DNA of 64,000 bases from Varanus komodoensis (taxonomy: Eukaryota; Chordata; Lepidosauria; Squamata; Varanidae), in the NCBI RefSeq assembly GCF_004798865.1, contig NW_025336259.1, positions 1,240,001-1,304,000 on the forward strand. The letters are read 5' to 3'. The position numbers and the translations under genes are program-made. The notes under the pieces were generated by a model. That model saw only the letters and a list, made by a program, of their open reading frames with translations, was not told the origin of the DNA and did no database searches. This document shows positions 45,366 to 56,828 of the stretch, one piece after another (positions within the stretch are counted from its first letter, which is position 1; every line of letters begins with the position of its first letter).

Positions 45366-47397
45366 AAGATGGGCAAGAGGGTGTCATTCTGCTCCTGTCC
45401 TGCTCGGGTTTTCTTCTGGGCAGCTGGCCATGTGACCTGAACGCAGGACCTTTTAATGATCCTTCCCGGGTGCCGTTCTGTGCACGTCGACTCCAAAGCC
45501 AGACTCTCCGAATCAGAAGACTCCCCCGAGAGAGCGCAGGGGTTTGCAGCCTTGGTTGACCTGATTCTGCAAGATCACGCTTAATTACAGGTTCTGTCAT
45601 TGCTTTGTTCACGTTTGGGGTGTCTGGCCGAAGGTGGTGGCGAACGGCGGCCTTGCTCGGCGCGTCCCTCGCGTGTCCATGCGTGGGCGTTGGGGGGCAG
45701 AAAGGAAATCCGCGGAGCGAAGTGGGTCAGGGGTGACTTGGAACGTGCTCCGGCCCGACGGGCAGGCAGGAAAGAGAAGCAGTAAATTCTGACCAGAGTT
45801 GGGGCTCTTTGGATAATGGTTTCTCTGTCTTTGGTGATGGGGACGGAGGGCTGGGGGGAGAGAGGGGAAGGGACCGGAATAATCACCACGCTGTGTGCTC
45901 ATATTTTTCCTTTGCAAATTCTGCAGTAAATCAGGCGGTCGGGAAAGGGAAGAATGTAGGGTTAAAGCCAGAGGCCGTAGAGGGGAGCCTCCCAAAGCAG
46001 GCAGAGATCTGGGGGCAAAGGAACTCCTACCCCGCAGCAACATTTAATCGACCAGACACAATGGAGGCTTTTGGGGTGCGGGAACCCTCCATGCGATTGC
46101 ATGTTATTGCCTTGTTCTCAAAGGCCTCTGGAGCTTTTAATGTGTTGGCTGCAGTTGCCCTGTGTCGGGAGCGCACGGAAAAGCTCGGATTTCATTATTT
46201 ATAGGCGACTGTAAATTATTGATGGAAGAAGGCCCCATTCAGTCGTTTGGAGCATCCCTTGAAATCCTCCACAGAAGGGCTTCCTGATGTTTTTCACTGC
46301 GCTGGGCAGATTGTTCCAATGTGCTTTGCTGCCTCTTGGAGAACCTTCGAACCCATTCGCACCGATAGACTTTCGAGCCCAGCCCACTCACAGGGGCCAC
46401 ACAGACTCAGCTGAATAAAGGGCTCTCTTCCTGGCTTTCTTTGTGGTCTTGAGGACTAGGGACATGAATGTTTGTGAGCTCTCCAGTGAGGACAGGCAGG
46501 GCTGGGTTCAAGGCAAGGTGTGGTTGGGCACCTGCCAAGGGCCTGAGGCTGGCCCTTCCATGGGGCAGCTCTGGATGCTGGGATGCAGCAGCAGAGGGTG
46601 TTGGAGGGGAGCCCAACGTGCCAAGTGGTCCTTCCGGTGCCCTCCAAGCCAGGCTGCTGCCTTTGGGCGCAGTGAAGGACGCCCTCCCATTGTCAGTGCT
46701 GAAGAAACTTTCAGCCGAGTTTTGCCCTTGGGACAGGAGGGGCGCCATCCTCTTTGAGGCCTCAGGCCGCCAAAGGGCCTGGGCTGGCTCTGCAGGGGCC
46801 ACACAAGTGTTCCCAGAAGGGCTCCCCCTCCTCTTTGCCAGGGCCACCTGCCTGCCCACCTGCTCTTGCTCTGGCCCAGGTGGTGGAGGTTGCACGGAGG
46901 AGAAGCAGGGGCCGCCAGGACCTGGGAGCAGGGACAGGAAGGAGGGTGGGGGCCACTGCAGCTGAGGACCACCGTGGAGTCTGAGAGCAGGATTGGTCTT
47001 CATGGCAAGCAGCCCTCAGTAAGAACTGCTTGGAAACCTCCTCGCTGGTCCCGAGCAGTTAAGGGTTGCTGCAGGGATGGGCTCATCAGGTGTAGATCTT
47101 GATTCCTGCGGCCGTGGGGCCAGTGGGGAGAATATGCCCTGGATATGGAAAGCTGGAGAACAGAGGAAGAAGCAGGGCATGGAATACTCATAGAAAGCTC
47201 CCTGGTTTTATATACTATACATGCAAGCAAGAAATGGCTTCCATTTTCTTTGGGCTGTGCTGCCAGCACTTCTGTAGAGGTCTGAGTGGGGAGAAGCTGG
47301 GCCGGTGTCATTGGAACATGTGGCTAGAAGGCTTCTTTGCAATCTGTGGAGGCGTAGAGCACTTTCTGGCAGGCTATTGCCAAGTTTTGATCAACAG
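45366..47397. other. Presumed intronic sequence
   Basis: No exon is recognised. Bases 45620-45790 are CpG-containing but short. Bases 46050-46230 are AT-rich and unique. From 46407 to 47003 both strands carry open frames of 150-200 codons in GC-rich DNA with no recognisable domain, so I treat them as chance. Confidence 0.35.
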
Positions 47398-47545
47398 AGG
47401 CCCTTATAGCAAGGTTGGAATCGGTGCAGCGAAGGGCCACTTGGATGGTGGCCGGTTTGCAGGGGAAGCTGTATGAGGAGAGACTGAGGGAGCCGGGTCT
47501 CTTCAGCCTGGAGAGGAGGGGACTCCGAGGGGAATCGTTAGTGAT
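47398..47545 (+). mobile_element. CR1 LINE fragment
   Basis: The plus frame reads ARL.SVQRRATWMVAGLQGK, then LYEERLREPGLFSLERRGLR, a CR1 C-terminal block. It is cut off at the right where a SINE begins. Confidence 0.82.
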
Positions 47546-47776
47546 TTATTTATTTATTCGATTTATATCCTGCCTTTTTCCTACAAAGGGCTCAAGGCAG
47601 CTGACATCATTCTCCTCCATCTTATCCCCACAACAACCCTGTGAGGTAGGTTGGGCTGAGAGTCTGTGACTGGCCCAAAGGCACCCAGTTGGCTCCATGG
47701 CTGAGCGGGAACTCGAACCCGGATCGTCTGAGTCCCAGTCCCATGCTCTTAACCACTACACCACACTGGCTCTCTG
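47546..47776 (-). mobile_element. tRNA-derived SINE with L2-like tail, well preserved
   Basis: The tail is at the left (ATTTATTTATTCGATTTATATC), then CTGCCTTTTTCCTACAAAGG with the paired CAAGGCAG. The reversed body CCCCACAACAACCCTGTGAGG follows, and the head ends TCTTAACCACTACACCACAC. It abuts a CR1 fragment and may have inserted at its end. Confidence 0.9.
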
Positions 47777-48154
47777 CAACAACTCCACGTTCCTTCTCAT
47801 CTGCAGTACTGCTGGGCCAAGGATTCCTGTCTCGTAACAAAACATCCGGTCTCTTCTTCCCGGGTGCAGAACTTGGGCCTTCGTCCCTGTTGAATTTCAT
47901 CCGCTTCCAGCCCAGCGCTCCAGCCTAACAGACTCACCTGAATCCTGTTTCGGCCTTGCAGGGGATTCGCTGCCCCACCCGGTTTTGTGTCCTTGCAGAT
48001 TCTCTTCAGCTGGAAGATCAGAGTTCGGCCTCCTGCTTAGCCATGAGACTCACCAGCTGGTTCTGGGATAGCGCCATCCCTGCTTCTCTTCCCCAGCCTC
48101 CCCCAGCGGTGTCGGCCTCTGGCTGCTTTGGCCTTCAGCTGCCTTGCGAGGCAG
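47777..48154. other. Unassigned sequence
   Basis: Nothing is recognised between the two SINEs. It appears unique. Confidence 0.35.
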
Positions 48155-48356
48155 TGAGAGAGCTGGACTGGAATACTGGAGATCTGGGTTCAGGTTCCGC
48201 CTCTTGGATGATTTGGGCCAGTCCCTCACCTTCAGCAGAACCTGCCTCTGAGGGTTGTTGTTGGGAGGATAAAACAGAGCAAAGGGGCATTGTGTCAGCT
48301 GCTGTAGTGTTTCTTCTAGGAAAACAGAGGGATATGGATAGAATAAATAAATAGAG
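48155..48356 (+). mobile_element. tRNA-derived SINE, decayed
   Basis: GAGATCTGGGTTCAGGTTCC marks the B box. CCTCTGAGGGTTGTTGTTGG and GGAAAACAGAGGGATATGG, then AATAAATAAATAGAGG, mark body and tail. The hairpin is partly lost. Confidence 0.72.
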
Positions 48357-49183
48357 GATACAGTAACATCGGGCTTGGGAACTGTTGTGCCAAATATCTG
48401 GAAGGTGCTGCTGGCGGCTGAGCTGTCGCAAACTAACCAGCCTTAGAGGTCTGTTAAAATGAAGGAAAACCATGAATAGCTCATCTTCCTGAGTCCCAAG
48501 AGGGGAAGGGATTCAGTAATGCAAGCAGCCGATGGTTTCCTCTTTCTTTCCCACTCTTGGAGAAGAGGATGCCCATCCCTTGGACAGTGGAAACTCCTTC
48601 TGGTTTGTCTCTTCATGGCATGGCTGGTTATAATTTCGAGTCCCCGAGCCCTTTGAAGAAGAGATTGTAGTAACAGTCCATGTTGGGTGGACGCGCCTCT
48701 CCTATTTCTCGGAAGCGGGATCGACCGTCTTGCTTCCTGATATCTAACGGAGGTGGCTCACAGCACCCGATGCACGCCAAGGCATTCAGAATCGGCAGGG
48801 ATGTTGATCCAGCCCATAACAGAGGCAGCGGGAAGGAATTATTTATGAACTCTGGGGCCTTCTTGAGATGAGTCTTCATCACTAATTGATAAAATTATCA
48901 GGAGCAAAGCGATGCCTGGCGAAGGTGCCAAGTGGGGCTCCGCAGGGGATGGCTGAAGCCCCAGGGCAGCTGGTAGGGGCCACGGACCCAGCAGGGCCGC
49001 AGGGAAGTAGCCGTGGGACCTTGCAAGGCACCGGGTCGCCCCGTTCAGAGCCGCTGGGTGCTTGGCTGCAGGATCTGCATCTCCGGAATTGCCCAAGTGG
49101 AAGCGGGCATAGACGGTGGCGGTGCTGGGAGAAGAGAAGTCCGGATGAAGGGGGATCCCAACATCACTGCTGATGTCTCATGA
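48357..49183. other. Presumed intronic sequence
   Basis: No exon is recognised. It includes a short AT-rich unique part at 48870-48900 (CACTAATTGATAAAATTATC) and GC-rich sequence to its right. Confidence 0.35.
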
Positions 49184-49640
49184 AGACTTCAGAACAGCCC
49201 TGCTGGACCAGTCCAAAGGTCGGTCCCACCCAGCGCTCCACACACACGGTGGCAAACCAGCTGCCTCAGGACCCTCCAGCAGGATGGGTGCAAGACCTCC
49301 TCCTCCTCCTCCTCCTCCTCCTCCTCCTCAAGCTCCTCAGCAACTGGTGTGTGTAGCCATGGTGCCTCGGGGGAAGGAGGGAGCCCATGGCCAGCAGGGC
49401 TAGTAGCCACGGTTAGTGCCTCCTCCAGGAACCTGTCCAGCCCCCTTTAAGTAAGGCCATCAGGATTAGAGCCCTCACCACTCCCCGTGGCAGTAAATTC
49501 CACAGTTCAGCCACGCGCTGCCGGAAGGAGGACCCCCGTTCATCTTTTCCGCTCTCAGCTTCATGGGATGACCTCTTTGGGTCCGAGTGTTATGGGAGGG
49601 GAAGAATGCCTCCCGCCCCCTTTCTCCACACCAGCATTAT
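49184..49640 (-). mobile_element. CR1 3' end with internal CTC microsatellite
   Basis: The reversed 3' UTR starts CAGAACAGCCCTGCTGGACC, and later GTGGCAGTAAATTCCACAG and TTCAGCCACGCGCTGCCGG match the reversed closing CR1 codons. A CTC repeat interrupts it at about 49296-49329. The subfamily resembles those at 7163 and 63690. Confidence 0.72.
49296..49329. repeat. CTC trinucleotide microsatellite
   Basis: About eleven CTC triplets inside the CR1 3' UTR. It creates proline- or glutamate-rich chance frames. Confidence 0.95.
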
Positions 49641-51811
49641 TTCAGATCTCTCCATCTTGTCTCCCCTTCCTCGGTTGTCTTAGCTGCTCCTTCCGGGAGA
49701 GCCACGCCAGCCCCCGGATCGCTGTGGCCGCCCCCTCCCTGCTTGCTGCCCTTCTCTGTTGAGACACGCCAAGCGCGAGGCGGCAACCTGGCCCCACGGG
49801 GCTCCTCAGCCTGCATCGCTCGCTTCGTCGGTTGCCGCTTAGCCAGGGTGGGGAGGACTTGCAAAGGGGTGGCAGCGCACCCCACAACGTGTTGTGGGAG
49901 GCCTGGACAGAGATCTGGCGCTTCCTTTGGACTTCAGCTCCCAGCATTCCTGGAAGCTGGCCATGCAAACGGTTGCTTCTGGGCACTGTAGTCCAAGAAG
50001 GCAGCTGGAGCTCTGTCTTCTCCGTGGCCCTGCATTGTGGAAGGGGATCTGCCAGGGAATGCCAGGAGGAAGAGGAGGAGAGAGGGGAGGGGGAGGAAAA
50101 GCATGCCCAGGGTCATTGCTTCCAACATTGGCCACACCTTTTCTGTAGTCCCTTGCCCGGTCCCTGAAGAAACATCCATCCATAGCGAAAGCATATTAAG
50201 TCTCTTTGCATCTGAAATGCCTTATTTGTGTAGCTTCTTTTAAATAGGGAGGAGCTTCTCTGCCAGGTTTTCGGAATGTCTTCAGAACGTCCCTGGGATT
50301 TCTCTGTGAGAAGCCCACTCAATGACAGGATGGTACCCTGGGGCAATAGCTTGCCTGTTTCTGCTCCATGGGGGTGTTGAGGGCGTGTGGTGGGTCAGAT
50401 CCGGTGGGCCTTGCTGCGGTGCCCTGGAACTTGACCCCAGGTCTCCTGCAGAACTCCTTGGAAGAGGAGGCTGGGTGTATCTGTAGCCTGTTTCTTATTT
50501 TGGAACCCCCACGCTTTGCTTGCTTTGGACCCTCCTCAGTGGTGGGAAAACAGGTCTGCTTTGCCACTGGAATCTTCTTTGTAGATCTGCATTGTCTCTA
50601 GAACCTCAAGACCCATCACCTGGAATTAACGAGTTCAGGAATTATTTCCCTAGTGGAGCCAGCAGCCCCTCCCTGCTGTGGGTCGCCCAAGCGTTCCCTA
50701 TTTATTCTGAGACAATTAGGAGCCAGACATCTTCTGCCAATCATCCAGATCTATTACCTGCCCACCTGGTTCTACATAATGTCACCAAATTATTGGTCTT
50801 TTGCTGTTTCCCTAGTCTTTTTCTCCGTCTCTCAGGAGCTCGCAAGCTGATTATTGTGGCCGTCCATCTTTCTGAAGAAGTGCCGTTCTAACGCATGTCA
50901 CAGCATTTTGGAAGGTTGGATCCTGTTATGTCTCACCGCTTTGGCACTTTTCCTAGTCAATATTGAGTTGTGTTGCTTCCTGTGGCACAGTTTTAAATTT
51001 TGTGCTAAAAAGCCCATTTGAAAGAAATGCGTTCATGCAATTCTGCTCCAACCAAAAGCTTTCACTGCAAATGTTAAATCCTGACTGAAGAAAGATAATG
51101 GATCCATCACTAAATAGCTTGCGTACTTATAGCAAGCCATGTTATATCCTGTACATGGTTCTGAGAGTATGGTGCTAATCAAACGGTATAGAAAGCCTAA
51201 ATATATAAACACTTCCTGGTATGGACTGATCACACAGGCTTGTATATTTTTAATATTTTTAAGATACTATTTTTTAAAATGCAGTCCTCACCGAGGTGTC
51301 GAAAGTTGGCTGGAATTTTGCATGTTGCTTATAGCAGAAGAGTGTTTGGGTAGGTAGTACTGGAGCTATAGAAAGCGTAGTCAGAAGCTGGAGCATCTGA
51401 GGACCCTGGCTCCAGGGGAAATGCAGGATAAAACTCTTCCGACGGGCAAGCAGTGCCAGGAAAATATTGATCTACTTCCTGGAAGAACCTTCCAAAGGGC
51501 CAATAGAGCCAAATTAGTGGCGTTTTAAAAGCCACCAATTAGTGACTTGAATGGTGGCTCTAATATTGATCCAAAATCATTTCCCTTGACGTTTTTAATA
51601 GAATTCGTGTATGGCTTGATTGCCCCTTGTGGGGAATGGGGAAAAGCTAAGGAGCAGTACGGCCAGAATTCGCTTCTGGTTCTGGCCTCAGGCTTGGAGG
51701 AATCCCCAGTTTCTGGCTTCTATCCCTGTGCTGGATCTGGGAATCAGCATCTGATTTTTATGAGTTCTTCTGAATGATGGACCTCTCTTCTGCCTGCTTC
51801 TCCATGTTCTG
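49641..51811. other. Presumed intronic sequence with a palindromic repeat
   Basis: Bases 49927-50001 carry the palindromic repeat (TTTGGACTTCAGCTCCCAGC, centre, TGGGCACTGTAGTCCAAG) with a clear inverted pair. The remainder is unique; bases 50900-51360 are AT-rich. No exon is recognised. Confidence 0.42.
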
Positions 51812-52020
51812 GCTGTAGGAGAAGGTGAGCTTTGGATGAAGATGAGAGAGTTACCTTTTCTGTGTTGGCTCCCAGACTCTGGAACGCTCTCCTGGCACCA
51901 ACTGTGTGGTTCTTTCGGCAGGTTCAAACCTTTCTGTTTGTCCAGGCTTTTTAAACATGCCATGTTTTTAACTAGCTGAATTGTTAGTCTTCTCCATTCA
52001 GGGTATTATTATGGAGTTAC
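51812..52020 (+). mobile_element. L2/CR1-clade LINE end, decayed
   Basis: The plus frame shows GRRRAFSVV-like sequence reduced to MRELPFLCWLPDSGTLSWHQ, then FGRFKPFCLSRLFKHAMF, matching the position of LWNALP..FRRQAKTFLFK. A T-rich 3' UTR follows. Confidence 0.65.
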
Positions 52021-52204
52021 ATTGCTTTCATGTAGACATGATAGTCCTTGAAGAGAGCTTTCCCCAATCTGAGGCAAATCTAAGGTGATTTGCACTACAG
52101 GAATTCCTGGAAATTGAAGATTTATTTATTTATATGCGTAGTTATAGGCTGCTTATAACTGCTGAGGCCTTCCCGATGCTGATGGGGCTGACAGGAGTTG
52201 AAGT

Positions 52205-52436
52205 GAGAGCCAGTGTGGTGTGGTGGTTAAGAGCATGGGACTGGGACTCAGAGGATCTGGGTTCGAGTCCCCGCTCGGCCATGAAGCCAACTGGGTGACT
52301 TTGGGCCAGTCACAGACTCTCAGCCCAACCTACCTCACAGGGTTGTTGTTGTGGGGATAAGATGGAGGAGGAGAGATAATGTAAGCTGCCTTGAGCCCTT
52401 TGTAGGAAAAAGGCAGGATATAAATCGAAAAATAAT
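52205..52436 (+). mobile_element. tRNA-derived SINE with L2-like tail, well preserved
   Basis: Very close to the 30799 copy. The head is GAGAGCCAGTGTGGTGTGGT, the B box GGTTCGAGTCCCCGCTCGG, the body CCTCACAGGGTTGTTGTTG. The tail stem is CTGCCTT with AAGGCAG, then ATATAAATCGAAAAATAATA. The high similarity suggests one young subfamily. Confidence 0.93.
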
Positions 52437-52861
52437 AAGTTCAGAACTTCTGCAGCAAGTTGCCTTGGCCTTGGGCTGTCAGGAGAGCCTTCCAGGTTTT
52501 GTGTACATTCCAGAAGAGTCGCTGCGCATCCGACCGGACTGCTGGACTTGGGGCTTCCCATGAAGATTGTCGGGAAGCTGCAGTCATCTGGGATTGCGTG
52601 ATGGGATTACGCTGCCCCAACCCATACAGCTCTGTGCTGCCTTCCGGCAAGTAAGGCTGTGAAGATCAGGCTGGGCTCCAGCTCTTTTGCGCACATCAGA
52701 CTTTCCCATGTGCAGCCCTGGACACGAATGAGCCAAGCTGGGGTAAAGTCTGCACATGCTCAGGAACTGCCTAGCAGCTTCTTTCTGCAAGGTATGCCAA
52801 ATGCACCGTTCTTTGCGCGAGGGATGCAAAGCCCACAAGTCGTGTGTGTGGAAGAGAGCTC
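52437..52861. other. Unassigned sequence
   Basis: Nothing is recognised. Short open frames on both strands are not credible. Confidence 0.35.
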
Positions 52862-53055
52862 TGGAAGCCGGGGAAATCAGGACTCGGCGGCGGGAAGCCT
52901 TCAGATTTTCTTGGCTCAGCTCCCCGGACTGCGGCCCACCTTCTCTTTTCCGGGACTCCCCCTCAAGCCGAGCGTTTGCGCAAGTGTCCAGCAGGAAGCA
53001 GGTGCAAGGGGGCTTTCGTTTCTGCATGTGTGACTCGCGGGCTTTGCAGCCTTTG
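52862..53055 (+). repeat. Unidentified dispersed repeat, copy B
   Basis: Homologous to 42040-42225. Landmarks are GGCTCAGCTCCCCGGACTGC, TTCTCTTTTCCGGGACTCC, CCAGCAGGAAGCAGGTGC and GCATGTGTGACTCGCGGGC. It is more CpG-rich than copy A, as expected if copy A has lost CpGs. The family is unknown. Confidence 0.6.
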
Positions 53056-54304
53056 CCCAAAAACCGCTAGCGTGCCTGAGAGTCTGCAGACTTGATCTCA
53101 ACTTGCCTCCTGCCCAGAGCTGAGCCTGGGAAAGGCGACTGCGGAGCGCAAGAGAGCTGGATTCCAGGCGAATCGTCTCACGCCGAAGTATAGTACTGAT
53201 TTTTGAATGTGCACCTATAACTATGAATTACACGTCTAAAGTTATACCTGCAAATCTGTCTTCTTGTAACTGCTGTGCAAGCAAATGGTCTCCCTAGCAT
53301 GTGTTGGACTTGCAAAAAAAAGGAAAAACCTATTAATTTTTAAAAATGCATTTCTCACAGTAATTTAGTGCACTCTGGGTGTGGAGACTGCGGCATTAAA
53401 TTAATACTGCAGAGGTTCAAGGAGGCCCTTGGCAAAGCTTTCGCTGGTGGAAATGCTTTCATGGGTATGGGCTTACCTGATTGCCAGCAAACATTCGCAG
53501 GGGCACTCTCGCCGGGGTCTGCCGCATCATTTCCCACAGTGCTTCAAGGCAATGCTACCTTGGGGCATTGTGGGAGATTAAGATGGCGGCCAAATTAGAA
53601 TGCATTCAGAAGGGGGAGGCTGCCGGGCTTCAGCGCTTGCCTGAGACAGCTGTGGGCCCAAACCTGTCCTGACCCACTGTGCCTGTCCACCCCACCTTAA
53701 GCAACTCCCTTGCCCTTCTTGCTACTCTTAATGGAGCATATCTTTGCACTCACAATCTGTGAGGCGTTAATTTGGCAGCACGTGGCTTTTGTCCCTCTCT
53801 CAATAGCTGCTGATCCAGGCTAATGCCCTTGGAGTAGAAGAGTTCATTGGTTTTCTAATAATAGGAAGCTTTACAAGGCTTAAGAGGGCCAGACGGATGT
53901 TATTCGGTATCTGCAATGAGGCCCCGTTGGGTCAGAGAAGACCTTGGTGCTTTACATTCAAGGCAATATTCAGGGTCGAGGAGTGCGTGGACCAGCATGA
54001 TCCTTCGATGCTGGTGTACATTTAGGGGTGTGAGTTTGCAGAGTGATTGTATGAAACCATAGAGGGTTGAGTGCAATTGCAGTGTTGTGCTTCGTTGGCA
54101 TCTGTTCTCCCCTCCAGAATTTCGCATTTTAGAAGAGAGTTTGTGCAAGTGTCTTTTGTGTCTCTCATCCCTCCCTCTTTAAGGGCAAAGCAACTCCTGA
54201 TCTGGTTCTCACCGACTTTTGATATTGTGATACACACCTTCCCACTCCAGCTCTGGTTCACAGTTTGGAAAAATTTCTTTCTGTCTGTATGCTTAAGAAA
54301 AATG
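53056..54304. other. Presumed intronic sequence
   Basis: No exon is recognised. Bases 53700-53890 are AT-rich and unique (CATATCTTTGCACTCACAAT, GGCGTTAATTTGGCAGCAC), possibly conserved. Confidence 0.38.
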
Positions 54305-54514
54305 TGAGGGTTCTTCAAAAAGTTTCCGCACTTTTAAACTCTATTTATTAAGAATTTCAAAAGCAAACCCCGGCACTTTTCTGCATACTCACCTTCCTTT
54401 GCGATGCATTTTTCCCACCGTCCTGCCAACTTTTTAATGCCATCAGCAAAAAATACATCAAATATATTTATAAATGTAAAATATAAAAGTGTGGAAACTT
54501 TTTAAGACCCCTCG
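54305..54514 (-). mobile_element. Mariner DNA transposon, internally deleted
   Basis: The terminal inverted repeats are TGAGGGTTCTTCAAAAAGTT at the left and, reversed, CGAGGGGTCTTAAAAAGTTT at the right. TA follows the right end at 54515-54516, and TG (a decayed TA) precedes the left. The interior minus strand still encodes the transposase C-terminus, KKLAGRWEKCIAKEGEYAEK, which fits the mariner ending. Most of the transposase, including the DD34D catalytic core, is absent, so it is a 210-base non-autonomous copy. Mutations are few, so it is not very old. Confidence 0.9.
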
Positions 54515-55189
54515 TAATACCTTTTGTTGATGCCTGAGAAGAAAGGAAGGATGCTGGTGAGTATTCCCAGTGCCAGGCTGGGTTGCTTCCTGGACTTGAC
54601 CTCTGCTGAAATCCATGTCACGTTCAGCTCCTGTGAGGATTAGCATGACACTCACAAGGAACGGGGTCTTTCTGGGGGCTGGCCGAGGATGTGGGCATCG
54701 CTCCTAATCAGGCAAGCCAGCGCGGCGTCCCTCTGAGCCGTGGTTCAGCTATGCCGGCGGCCTTGGGTCGGATTCCCCCCTTCCCTTGTCTTCTCCAATT
54801 CTCTCCTGGACCCCCTAATTGGCTTAAATCATAAGCGTCCTGTGCTTCCACAGTGGGGACCTGATGGTGGTTTGCAAAAGCTTGATTGATGGACTAATCT
54901 CATTATGCCCCACCTTCCTGCCCCAAAGGGGCTGCCCCTAGCGAGCCAAGATGCCGAGGGCTTTCTGTGGAATCGACCCTGCTCCTTCAGCCAGTGCTCA
55001 GGAGCAGCTGTTCTGCACATGCGAATTGTTGTTCCGGCTTCTGTGCTTCATCCTCTTGCTGGTGGTTGTGAGAGTAAAGAGGATCCGTGTCTTTTGTGAA
55101 CCTTTCAGCCATCACAGCACCCCAACATTCCCCAGGAAAAGTTAACCAAGGGAAGGTCACGTAGGAAAGGCTTTGCAGTCATATTGTAG
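54515..55189. other. Presumed intronic sequence
   Basis: No exon or repeat is recognised. Confidence 0.35.
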
Positions 55190-55429
55190 TTTTTTTTATT
55201 TATTTTATATTGAGATTTATATCCTGCCTTTTTCCTACAAAGGGATCAACGCAGCTTACATCTCCTCCTCCATCTTATCCCCACAACAACAACCCTGTGA
55301 GGTAGGCTGGGCTGAGAGTCTGTGACTGGCCCAGAGTCACCCAGTTGGCTCCATGGCTGAGCGGGGACTCGAACCCAGATCCTCTGAGTCCCAGTCCCAT
55401 GCTCTTAACCACTACGCCACACTGGCTCT
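55190..55429 (-). mobile_element. tRNA-derived SINE with L2-like tail
   Basis: Tail at the left (TTTATTTATTTTATATTGAG), then CTGCCTTTTTCCTACAAAGG. The reversed body CCCACAACAACAACCCTGTG and the head GCTCTTAACCACTACGCCAC follow. It has one extra CAA in the body. Close to 47546-47776. Confidence 0.9.
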
Positions 55430-55479
55430 AGTTCCTGTCCAGGAGGGAGGGGGAGGGGGAAGGAGTGAGGAGACCTTTG

Positions 55480-55860
55480 TGCAGTCCGAATCGTAAAAGA
55501 TTCATGGTGCCTGGAACTGGTTTGAATCTCACTAAAAGTAGCAAGATGCATTACGAATTAACAGTGGGTGTAGAAACTTAAGATTGGTGTGAATGGATGG
55601 AAGATTATTAGCGGGCATATGGGAAGGGAAGTGCTTGGGAGAATGAAAGAGCCTTTCAAAGAAAGAACAGAAAGAGTGATTAACAGTAGGCGAATGCATC
55701 CACAATGCATCCGGACATCATGCTTGTGATGTAGGGCATATAATGCATGTTTTTCTGTACCATTGTTGATACGCCTCTGTCTTCGTTTATTCTAAAGTGC
55801 ACTGGAATAAAGCTTCTTTCACTTTAAGTCTCGTCTCAGGCTCTTTCCGGCCTGAGGGTC
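55480..55860 (+). mobile_element. Possible LTR-like fossil
   Basis: The right part has features seen in retrovirus-type long terminal repeats: an AT-rich ATATAATGCATG, a polyadenylation signal AATAAA at 55806-55811 followed by CTTCTTTCACTTTAAG, and a short pyrimidine-rich end. No internal genes, primer site or second copy is visible, so at most it is a lone, broken and old fragment. The left edge is uncertain and the family is unassigned. Confidence 0.28.
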
Positions 55861-56407
55861 TGGGGTCCCCCCGGGCTCCCCCATCCTGTGGCCTGGTCGA
55901 GTCCGGTAGCAAGCCGAAGAAACTGGACAGGGGCCCCAGCTGTGCTTGCCTGGGGTGGGAGCTCAAAGGGGGCTCGCTTGCATGGGCGCTGGGAAGCTGG
56001 GGACCGTCCCCTTCACCTGCACAGACCATTCCGGGGCGCCCCGCTCTCCGTTCGCTCCGTGCCGAGAGGGGCTTGGTTCCCCTGGGACCCCAGAGCCGAA
56101 GCGGTGGCAGTTGGAAGAGCTGCAACTGTTGATTCTGGCTGTTGATTCCGCGGGATGCAGCCTCGCTGTCGCGCTGGTGCTACGTACTCCAGCCCGGACA
56201 ACCTGATCTGTGCGATTCCCAAGGAAGAGAGGCATGTTGGCACTCCCAGGGATGAGCGATCCCTCTTTATTCTTGCTCCAGCGTCTGCCCCCTCCCCATT
56301 CTGGCTCTGTCTCCTCACACCTGCCTCAGACAGGTGTGGCAGCCAGCTATACTGGATGACTGAGTGTCTGGCCAGCCTCCCTGTCACCTCTCTGCTTTAA
56401 TAATTAT
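55861..56407. other. Unassigned GC-rich sequence
   Basis: GC-rich with open frames of 80-125 codons on both strands, none with a recognised domain. Nothing further is seen. Confidence 0.35.
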
Positions 56408-56588
56408 GGGTGTGGAATGGGCTTCCTCGGGAGGCGGCTGAGGCCCCATCGGTGCGGGTGTTCAAGGACAGGCTGGACGTGCACATGGTGGGCATGTCAT
56501 GAGTGGAGCCGGCTGGTGCCAGAGGTAAACTAGATGGCCCGGGAGGCCCCTTCTGACTCGCTCTGTTTCTGTGTTTCTGTGTTTCCAT
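56408..56588 (+). mobile_element. CR1 3' end (young subfamily), copy 1 of a pair
   Basis: It contains the last codons, VWNGLP..AAEAPSVRVFKDRL-like, then DVHMVGMS and stop, the 3' UTR GGCCCGGGAGGCCCCTTCTG, and the CTGTTTCTGTGTTTCTGTG tail. The true 3' end is reached. The subfamily is that of 693-1350. Confidence 0.85.
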
Positions 56589-56795
56589 TATTTTCAGCGC
56601 CAGACTAAAACCTTTTTTATTTTCCCAATGTTTTAAGATCTGATTGTTTTAATTGGGTTTTATTATTGGCCAGAATTTTTGAGATTCTGTGTTTTATTTT
56701 ACATTGTTTTATTGTTAAACCATTCCAAGACCTCGGTAAGGGTTGGTCTGGAAAAGTTTTAAAGAAATAGAATAAATAAATATGGAAATGCAATT
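56589..56795 (+). mobile_element. L2-type LINE tail between two CR1 ends
   Basis: TTTTCAGCGCCAGACTAAAA matches the FRRQAKTF codons. A T-rich 3' UTR follows. An imperfect hairpin CCAAGACC, loop, GGTCTGG precedes an AATAGAATAAATAAATATGG tail. This is a further L2 lineage with its own stem sequence. Confidence 0.72.
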
Positions 56796-56828
56796 GATGA
56801 ATCATGCACTTATGGGCCATTTTGCTTT

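Noticed and set aside
46407-47003. Overlapping open frames of 150-200 codons on both strands
   Set aside because: Both strands and several frames are open at once, which fits GC-rich composition. No domain, no splice frame and no start context favour any of them.
55787-56387. Open frames of 85-125 codons on both strands
   Set aside because: GC-rich, mutually overlapping, and no recognised protein.
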